Shown here in pieces: positions 1 through 5,487 of a DNA stretch of 19,146 bases. The notes beneath the pieces are model-generated. The model was not told where the DNA came from. It worked only from the letters and a program-made list of their open reading frames with translations, and searched no databases. Positions within the stretch are counted from its first letter, which is position 1. Each line of letters begins with the position of its first letter. A program made the translations under genes and the position numbers. Origin of the DNA: Bacillota bacterium (GTDB taxonomy: Bacteria; Bacillota; Clostridia; Christensenellales; CAG-138). The DNA lies in assembly GCA_023396535.1 (NCBI GenBank), contig JAEWWD010000043.1, positions 1 through 19,146 on the forward strand, read 5' to 3'.

Positions 1-1
1 G

Positions 2-283
2 GGTATCGTACTTCATTACGAAATGACCAATCTTTCCGACGAGGAAATTGATACGCAGACCCTATACGTGGAGGTCCTGCAGAACGGCGAGGAGCTGCGG
101 CATCCGTTTACATTCGAGCCCGTCTACCTCACGGTCCCCTCGCTTGCCCCCATGGAGACGCTCGCGTTTTACGACGAGTATTTGCTTGTAAACGAAAACG
201 AGCCTGTGGAGGTGAATATCCGCCAGTTCCTGGTGATGACGCTCGACCCGCCGTGGGTGGTTGAGACATTCCCGCTGGCGTAG
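2..283 (+). CDS. DUF5067-like protein, C-terminal part (5' end outside window)
   Basis: The reading frame is open from the first bases of the window, so the gene starts upstream and only about 93 C-terminal residues are seen; the internal ATG at 23 is probably not the start. The visible part opens with a beta-strand-like segment (LHYEMTNLSDEE), followed by VEVLQNGEEL and a conserved-looking acidic stretch. This layout, a 'tN-S-E ... v-v-QnG-eL' strand pair, resembles the Ig-like DUF5067 domain of secreted Firmicute lipoproteins. The match is from memory of the family pattern, so the family call is moderate. The stop at 281-283 lies 32 bases before the next lipoprotein gene, and the two are probably co-transcribed. 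Function is unknown; an extracytoplasmic location is inferred from the family only. Confidence 0.6.
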   Translation, partial: GIVLHYEMTNLSDEEIDTQTLYVEVLQNGEELRHPFTFEPVYLTVPSLAPMETLAFYDEYLLVNENEPVEVNIRQFLVMTLDPPWVVETFPLA

Positions 284-315
284 CATATGGCAAAATTGCA
301 TGAAAGGACGATAAT

Positions 316-756
316 ATGAAAAAAACGATCAGGCTTATGACGTCGCTGCTGTTGATGACGCTGTTCGTATCGCTGTTCACCGGCTGTGGGGCAGCTTTGG
401 CGGATGCGGCAAAGCTCACACAGTACGAAATAGGAGGAGACAAAATTCCCAGTATTACCTCGGTTGTGGGAGAGCGAGAGGTTTCCGGCGTGGAATCCTC
501 GACAAAAAACGGGGTATCGTCCAAACAGTACACGTATACAAGCGATGCGGTGTATGACGATTTGCTTGCGTATGTAACGCGGCTGATGGACGACGGCTGG
601 CTGGTGACGCAGGATATCGATCTGAACGTGGTCCCGGGCTCGGGAGAGCTGGGGAAAAAATCCGCGGAGGAAGGGCAAATCCTGCTGGTTGCCTTTTCTT
701 ACGATCAGGATGGGTACGTCGTCAACGTGACGAAGGGGAAAGGCACGATCGAATAG
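316..756 (+). CDS. small putative lipoprotein of unknown function
   Basis: This is a 146-residue protein with a lipoprotein signal peptide: a basic MKKTIR start, a hydrophobic core to about residue 20, and a lipobox-like FTGC with the lipidated cysteine at residue 24. Phe at -3 is not the commonest residue. The mature part is short and hydrophilic, rich in Tyr, Val, Asp and Ser, with no catalytic motif I recognise; a region around residues 75-95 (YTYTSDAVYDDLLAYVTRLM) looks like a helix. AAAGGA at 303-308, seven bases before the ATG, supports the start. The gene follows the DUF5067-like gene by 32 bases and is closed by the terminator at 799-831. It would be lipidated by an Lgt enzyme and anchored outside the membrane. 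I do not recognise a family. Confidence 0.75.
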   Translation: MKKTIRLMTSLLLMTLFVSLFTGCGAALADAAKLTQYEIGGDKIPSITSVVGEREVSGVESSTKNGVSSKQYTYTSDAVYDDLLAYVTRLMDDGWLVTQDIDLNVVPGSGELGKKSAEEGQILLVAFSYDQDGYVVNVTKGKGTIE

Positions 757-798
757 CTTTGTAACGCCTAAAATCGAACCGGCGCATAAGCGCAGAAC

Positions 799-831
799 AG
801 CCTCCGGAATGACCGGAGGCTTTCGGTTTTT
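799..831 (+). terminator. Rho-independent terminator after the lipoprotein gene
   Basis: A perfect 9-base-pair stem, AGCCTCCGG (799-807) with CCGGAGGCT (813-821), has a 5-base loop and is followed by TTCGGTTTTT. The T-run is on the plus strand, so it serves the lipoprotein transcript. It also sits 20 bases past the stop of the convergent regulator gene and may reduce read-through from that side. Confidence 0.85.
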
Positions 832-850
832 CGGGAATTTTCCGGCAATG

Positions 851-2515
851 CTATACCTTCATAAACAAACGCAACAGCTCCGCGCGGGAAGTGACGCCCA
901 GCTTTCTATAAACGGATTTGTAGTGCGCGTGAGCGGTTGAGAAACTGACGAACAGCTCGGCCGCAATCTGCTTTACTGTTTTCCCCGCAATCAAGAGTCT
1001 GCATACCTCGCGCTCCCGTTCGGTAAGTGGATAGGAAAGCATCGTCGCCTCCGCATCCTCAGCCTGTGCCGACGGCGCGGCCAGCCGCCCGATACGCATC
1101 ATCAGCTCCGCTTTGGTGCCGACGCCGCATTTGGAGAGTATGCTTTTTACAGCCGCCGCTATTTCTCGTTGATGGAGTCCCATATAGTAGGCTGTCATTT
1201 CCTCGCCGTGGTCGGCGATAAGGTAGCAAAGTACATCCTGCTCGCACTGTGTCAGAACAGTATCCGCGCTTAGGGAACGAAGAAAACCATCCCGTATTTC
1301 CAGCACGGAAGGATGCTCGGGCGGCAGGAGCACTTCTTGCTCCTTCTGGCCCTCGATATACTCGCGTTGGGCATTGATCTTCTTTACGAACGCGTCCACC
1401 GCCGAAACAAGCAGAAACAGCCCGAACAACAGCGGCAAGGCTGCGAGGGAGAATTTGGGATGGCCGGAAAGCCACATGTTCCCCGCCTTTACGGCAATGA
1501 GCGAGAGGTAATGCACCGCCGCGTTCAGGCAAAGAAACAACCTGAGTTTTAAGTATTTGTTTCCATACGTGAAGAATATGCTGTAAATCAGCCAGATATA
1601 GAACGTGTTGGCAAACAGGTAGGCCGGCTGTATGAAGGTATCCACCAGAAGGCGGCTGTTATGCTCCAACGCCAGAAAAGACAGGAACCCGCCCGCGACC
1701 ATCACAAGGAACAGGCGCACGGTATTGGCGATTGTAAAGAACCGGCTGAACCGAAGCATGCAAAATATCGTCACCACGCTGGGGAGGATCTGGTACGCGT
1801 TCAGCCAGGGACTTTTGGGAAGCTGAGGAACAACGATCCCCTGGTACAGAGAAAGGCAGATTTGAAAGCCGGCTACATATAACAGCGTAGGCCAGGTATC
1901 CCGCAGTTGAAAGTCATTTTCCCGCAGCGAGTGGCGGATCTCAATATCGTTGCCCCGAAACAGCAGGCTCAGCGTCAGGCTCACCAGCAGCGTCGCCGCC
2001 TGCACGAAAAAAAACAGAACTGGAAGACGATCCACAGGAGCAATGGCATAGGTGTAAATATACGTTCGAATGAATATATACGCAATAGCCACGGCACGGA
2101 CGGGATTTGGCTTGGATATGTAAAAGAACATACCGTAAAACAGCCGGTAGCCGACCAGGCCCACGCAAACGCCTCCTGCAATCGCAGCCCCAAGCATCAG
2201 CTCGCGGGTGGGCGAAAGCGCCGTCACTTGCATGCATGCGAATGCCAGCGCATGCGCAGCGATCCATAGCGGACGCGGACGAGACAAATACTCGCCCCTG
2301 ATACAGAAGAAACCAAACACAACTGCGGCTACGCACGCGAGCTGGAATCCGCCCAACACCGTATTGAAGCCCACGCCCAGCTCAGCCGCGCGTGTTTCCA
2401 GATTCACGTTGTCCCAAAACGCGGTGTACCAGCAATACAGCGCCACGAAAGCGCAGGCTACCGTATAGGCGTTGCGGGTACGCGGATCATTTCTCAATCT
2501 GCCGAGCAACTCCAT
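851..2515 (-). CDS. membrane-bound LuxR-type regulator, about 12 TM segments, tandem HTH
   Basis: This 554-residue protein is a probable membrane-embedded transcription regulator. Residues 1 to about 390 contain roughly 12 hydrophobic segments, for example around AYTVACAFVALYCWY near the N-terminus and LPLLFGLFLLVSAV near residue 380, giving a transporter-like sensor half. A charged linker follows (KKINAQREYIEGQKEQE). Residues 497-554 are a good LuxR/GerE helix-turn-helix (LTEREREVCRLLIAGKT..., KSVYRKLGV). Residues 421-478 align with it without gaps at 17 of 58 positions and look like a degenerate second copy. Regulators with 12 TM helices and a C-terminal LuxR domain are known in anaerobic Actinobacteria and Clostridia; their ligands are mostly unknown. 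AAGGAG at 2524-2529, 8 bases before ATG 2515, supports the start. It is divergent from galK-galE and may control it or itself (inference). Confidence 0.85.
   Translation of the reverse strand: MELLGRLRNDPRTRNAYTVACAFVALYCWYTAFWDNVNLETRAAELGVGFNTVLGGFQLACVAAVVFGFFCIRGEYLSRPRPLWIAAHALAFACMQVTALSPTRELMLGAAIAGGVCVGLVGYRLFYGMFFYISKPNPVRAVAIAYIFIRTYIYTYAIAPVDRLPVLFFFVQAATLLVSLTLSLLFRGNDIEIRHSLRENDFQLRDTWPTLLYVAGFQICLSLYQGIVVPQLPKSPWLNAYQILPSVVTIFCMLRFSRFFTIANTVRLFLVMVAGGFLSFLALEHNSRLLVDTFIQPAYLFANTFYIWLIYSIFFTYGNKYLKLRLFLCLNAAVHYLSLIAVKAGNMWLSGHPKFSLAALPLLFGLFLLVSAVDAFVKKINAQREYIEGQKEQEVLLPPEHPSVLEIRDGFLRSLSADTVLTQCEQDVLCYLIADHGEEMTAYYMGLHQREIAAAVKSILSKCGVGTKAELMMRIGRLAAPSAQAEDAEATMLSYPLTEREREVCRLLIAGKTVKQIAAELFVSFSTAHAHYKSVYRKLGVTSRAELLRLFMKV
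854..1027 (-). other. C-terminal LuxR/GerE helix-turn-helix domain
   Basis: This covers residues 497-554 of the membrane regulator. It starts with the typical LTEREREV helix, has the turn region around KTVKQIAAELFVS and the recognition-helix region around TAHAHYKSVYRKLGV, and ends with the RAELLR helix. All positions usual for a functional GerE domain appear present, so this copy probably makes the DNA contacts. Confidence 0.85.
1082..1255 (-). other. degenerate second LuxR-like domain (internal duplication)
   Basis: This covers residues 421-478 of the regulator. It has the same 58-residue length as the C-terminal domain, with 17 identities in an ungapped alignment: LT..E..V at the start, LIA, KS, K.GV and AEL near the end. 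The middle, where the turn and recognition helix should be, has lost the usual IA.L..S pattern (EEMTAYYMGLHQREIAAAV). It may have become a dimerisation or regulatory module. Confidence 0.65.
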
Positions 2516-2536
2516 GCCTGGGACTCCTTACATTCT

Positions 2537-2542
2537 ATTGTA
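2537..2542 (-). promoter_or_regulatory. possible -10 box for the membrane LuxR-type regulator
   Basis: Read on the minus strand the hexamer is TACAAT, which would start transcription near 2530, just before the AAGGAG ribosome site at 2524-2529. No good -35 box lies 16-18 bases upstream, so the promoter may be weak or need an activator. Confidence 0.35.
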
Positions 2543-2930
2543 ATAGTGCCTCGCGTCGTTCCAGCAGAAGCACGAGAGGATCAAAAGAACAATGACCTCA
2601 AGCGCCCTGCGATATGTATATCACTATCATGGCATAGAATCGCCGTGCAGTAAACAACTACTATTTGGATGCCCCTGCTATTTGGGCAGTCCTGCGATTA
2701 GCTTCCTAAAGATTTGATTCAATATGGACACCGGCATGTCGCTTTCTCTTTGGTCCGAAGAGTGCTTTTCATTTGGCATCGGCGGTGCAGTTAAGCCTCC
2801 TGCCTTTGTCGAATACAGGCGAGTATGATCGCGTCGGATCAAATACCAAATGACAGTTCCGGCGGAAAACTTCACCCTGCAGGAGCAAAACGAACGCGGC
2901 TTCCAGGGTGTTTTCGGGTTTGCCTCCCTA

Positions 2931-2939
2931 TGATATAAT
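2931..2939 (+). promoter_or_regulatory. extended -10 promoter of galK-galE
   Basis: TGATATAAT fits an extended -10 element (TGn followed by a perfect TATAAT at 2934-2939). The -35 region at about 2911-2916 (TTTTCG) is poor, as is common for extended -10 promoters. Transcription would begin near 2946, leaving a leader of about 120 bases before the galK start at 3065. Confidence 0.65.
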
Positions 2940-3064
2940 GACCCAAGGGGATGGGACGTGAAAGATACGTTTTTCCCAAGAGCAAGAGTCATACAGGAAG
3001 AACGCATTAAAAAGGTAAGCGCGCGGCCTTTATCATCGCGCCGAACAGCATGGAGGACGCAGAT

Positions 3065-4375
3065 ATGCAGGATTTATTCCGGCCTGCCAAGGCGTGGGAG
3101 GGCTTTCTTTCCTCCCCCGAAGGCGAGTTTGCGCTGCACAGCCTGTACACGCGCGATGCGGCTGCACAGCGCGCGCGGTATCTGCGTGTGATAAAAGGAT
3201 TTTCAGAGCGCTTTACGGATACGTCCCTAGCGATCGTCAGCGCGCCCGGCCGTACCGAGCTGAGCGGCAACCATACCGATCACCAGCGCGGCAGGGTGTT
3301 GGCCGCAGCCGTCACATTGGATATCGTGGCGGCAGTCCGCCCCAGCGAGAGCGGCGTCATGCGGCTTTATTCGGAGGGGTATGGCGAGGCAAAGGCCGAC
3401 ATTCACGATCCGGCCTTGCGTGAGGCAGAGAAAAACACGACCGCCGCTTTGCTGCGCGGCGTGGCGGCGGGGCTTGCGCGCGCCGGATACCGCATTGGCG
3501 GGTTTGACGCATACGTGCAGTCCGACGTCCCGCAGGGCAGCGGGTTGTCCTCTTCGGCGGCACTGGAGGTACTGCTCGGTTCCATCCAGAATACGCTTTA
3601 CAACGCGGGTGAAATTCCGGCGCTGGAGATCGCAAAGGCCGGGCAGTTCGCGGAAAACGTCTATTTTGGCAAGCCCAGCGGATTGATGGATCAATCCGCC
3701 TCGGCGCTCGGCGGCGTACACTGCATCGATTTCACCGACCCCGCCCGGCCTGTCGCGCAGCCGGTTCCCTGCGATTTTGAGGCGCGGGGGTATACGCTTT
3801 ACGTCGTTAACGCGGGGGGCAGCCACGCAAATCTGACGCCTGAATACGCCTCCATCCCCGGGGAGATGCGCGCCGTCGCCACACAGTTCCAGTGCGAGAC
3901 GCTCAGCGAGGTGGACGAAGATGCGTTCCGCGCAGGGCTGCCGAAACTGCGGGGGAAGGTACCCGACCGCGCGCTGCTGCGCGCGCTGCACTTCTTTGAA
4001 GAAAACCGGCGCGTGCTTGCCATGGCGGACGCCCTGCGCAAAGCGGACATAGATTGCTACCGCGCACTCATGCTTGAATCGGGCGACTCTTCGATGGGGC
4101 AACTGCAGAACATCTATCCCGTATCCAGCGAAGCGGAACGCAGCGTCTCGCTTGCGCTGGCGCTCGCGCGGGATTGCCTGCGAGATACCGGCGCGTGGCG
4201 CGTGCACGGCGGCGGGTTCGCGGGCACCATACAGGCGCTGGTTCCCCATGCGCACAGGAAGACATTTGAAGGGATTATGCAAGCGGCGTTCGGCGAGGAT
4301 AGCTGCTTTGCGCTTGCCATCCGGCCCGTGGGCGGATGCGCATTAGGACAAGAACTGGGAGGTATGCATGTCTAA
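3065..4375 (+). CDS. galK: galactokinase (GHMP kinase), variant signature
   Basis: This 436-residue enzyme would phosphorylate galactose at C1 with ATP, the first step of the Leloir pathway, in the cytoplasm. It shows the galactokinase signature region near residues 60-75 (APGRTELSGNHTDHQRG), the GHMP ATP-binding loop PQGSGLSSSAALE around 157-169, GKPSGLMDQSASALGG around 202-217, and the C-terminal GHMP motif WRVHGGGFAGT. Against the usual GR-x-NLIGEHTDY signature it has E in place of N and GNH in place of GEH, a pattern I associate with a clostridial subgroup. An ATG exists at 3050, but GGAGG at 3052-3056 lies 8 bases before the ATG at 3065, so 3065 is the likely start. The end overlaps galE by 8 bases, indicating translational coupling. 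Confidence 0.88.
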   Translation: MQDLFRPAKAWEGFLSSPEGEFALHSLYTRDAAAQRARYLRVIKGFSERFTDTSLAIVSAPGRTELSGNHTDHQRGRVLAAAVTLDIVAAVRPSESGVMRLYSEGYGEAKADIHDPALREAEKNTTAALLRGVAAGLARAGYRIGGFDAYVQSDVPQGSGLSSSAALEVLLGSIQNTLYNAGEIPALEIAKAGQFAENVYFGKPSGLMDQSASALGGVHCIDFTDPARPVAQPVPCDFEARGYTLYVVNAGGSHANLTPEYASIPGEMRAVATQFQCETLSEVDEDAFRAGLPKLRGKVPDRALLRALHFFEENRRVLAMADALRKADIDCYRALMLESGDSSMGQLQNIYPVSSEAERSVSLALALARDCLRDTGAWRVHGGGFAGTIQALVPHAHRKTFEGIMQAAFGEDSCFALAIRPVGGCALGQELGGMHV

Positions 4376-5360
4376 CATTTTGGTCGCCGGCGGCGCCGGC
4401 TATATCGGGTCGCATACGGTGGACGCCCTGGCTGAGAGCGGCCACTACGTCGCCGTGCTTGATAATCTGGAGACAGGCCACCGCAAGGCGGTACACCCCG
4501 CGACTCGGTTCTATAGGGGCGATCTTCGCGACGGGGCGTTTGTCGACAGCGTACTGGAGAAGGAGCGAGTGGATATCGTCATCCATTTCGCGGCCAATTC
4601 GCTGGTAGGCGAAAGCATGGCCAACCCACTCAAATACTATGACAACAATCTCAACGGCACGCGCGTGCTGCTTAACAGCATGGTTGCGCACGGCGTAAAG
4701 AAAATCGTATTCTCCTCCACCGCGGCGACCTACGGGGAGCCCGTCCGCATTCCCATACAGGAGGATGATCCGACAGTTCCGACCAATGCATACGGCGAAA
4801 CCAAACTGGCTATGGAGCGCATGTTTTATTGGGCGGAAAGGGCGTACGGCCTTCGCTATGTTTCGCTGCGCTATTTCAACGCCTGCGGCGCGCATGAGAG
4901 CGGATGCATCGGCGAGGCGCACGCGCCCGAGACGCATCTGATCCCCCTCATACTCAAGACCGCGCTGGGGCAGCGGGAACGTATCGACATATTCGGGGAC
5001 GATTACCCCACCAAGGACGGCACCTGCGTGCGCGACTATATCCATGTGAGCGATCTGGCGCAAGCGCACATACTGGCCATGGAGTACCTGCTCGGGGGAG
5101 GGGGCAGCGACATTTTTAATCTGGGCAACGGCGTGGGCTTCACAGTCAAGGAAGTCATCGAGGCGGCCGAGCGAGTGGTGGGAAATCCAATACCTCAGTC
5201 GGTCGGGCCGCGACGCGCAGGGGATCCTGCGCAGTTGGTGGCCTCCAGCGAGAAGGCGCGCAGCCTGCTGGGCTGGAAACCGCGAATACCCGGAATAGAG
5301 GAGATCGTCGCCTCGGCATGGAAATGGCACAGTACGCATCCCAACGGATTCAGGGATTGA
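4368..5360 (+). CDS. galE: UDP-glucose 4-epimerase
   Basis: This 330-residue enzyme of the extended short-chain dehydrogenase family interconverts UDP-galactose and UDP-glucose with bound NAD. The Rossmann loop GGAGYIGS is at residues 8-15. The catalytic Tyr-Lys pair is Y142-x3-K146 (AYGETK), with the Ser/Thr of FSSTAATYG at 115-123, and the substrate region around LRYFNACGAH and DGTCVRDYIHVSDLAQAH is intact. Length is normal for GalE. GGGAGG at 4357-4362 lies 5 bases before the start, inside galK, and the reading frames overlap by 8 bases. The pair forms a galactose module, but no galT is present nearby. GalE can also supply UDP-galactose for cell-surface glycans. I see no terminator between galE and the ftsK promoter. 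Confidence 0.95.
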   Translation: MSNILVAGGAGYIGSHTVDALAESGHYVAVLDNLETGHRKAVHPATRFYRGDLRDGAFVDSVLEKERVDIVIHFAANSLVGESMANPLKYYDNNLNGTRVLLNSMVAHGVKKIVFSSTAATYGEPVRIPIQEDDPTVPTNAYGETKLAMERMFYWAERAYGLRYVSLRYFNACGAHESGCIGEAHAPETHLIPLILKTALGQRERIDIFGDDYPTKDGTCVRDYIHVSDLAQAHILAMEYLLGGGGSDIFNLGNGVGFTVKEVIEAAERVVGNPIPQSVGPRRAGDPAQLVASSEKARSLLGWKPRIPGIEEIVASAWKWHSTHPNGFRD

Positions 5361-5379
5361 TCGCCGTACAGAGCTATGT

Positions 5380-5408
5380 TTGCGCGCCGCTGTTTTCTGC
5401 TGTATAAT
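5380..5408 (+). promoter_or_regulatory. sigma-A promoter of ftsK-rimO-pgsA-cinA
   Basis: TTGCGC (5380-5385), a 17-base spacer and a perfect TATAAT (5403-5408) lie just after galE. Transcription would start near 5415, only about 7 bases before the ATG at 5422, which argues that translation begins later, at the TTG at 5488. Confidence 0.7.
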
Positions 5409-5487
5409 AAGTTAGGTTTATATGCGCCCGCGAGGTAAAATGGGCGCGCAATCCGATGTTGTGCCGGTAAGGCGGAGGTGCGATCGT

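Larger units (their letters stand above)
2516..3064. other. 549-base divergent intergenic region between the regulator and galK
   Basis: I see no convincing gene here; the open frame on the minus strand at 2678-3007 has no ribosome site and no family resemblance. Visible signals are a possible minus-strand -10 for the regulator (ATTGTA at 2537-2542), a short dyad GATAT-GT-ATATC at 2611-2622, a small hairpin TGCCC...GGGCA near 2670-2690, and the extended -10 promoter of galK at 2931-2939. The middle (about 2630-2900) holds nothing else I can support; a decayed gene cannot be excluded. Confidence 0.6.

Noticed and set aside
2678..3007. 109-residue minus-strand open frame in the regulator-galK spacer
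   Set aside because: It runs through the galK promoter in antisense, has no ribosome site before its start, and resembles no family. A gene remnant is possible but unsupported.
3050..3052. ATG at 3050 as galK start
   Set aside because: It overlaps the GGAGG that serves the ATG at 3065, and no ribosome site precedes it.
3227..5339. Two long minus-strand open frames opposite galK and galE
   Set aside because: Both lie fully antisense to well-conserved enzymes, and their translations are Arg/Ala/His-rich shadows.
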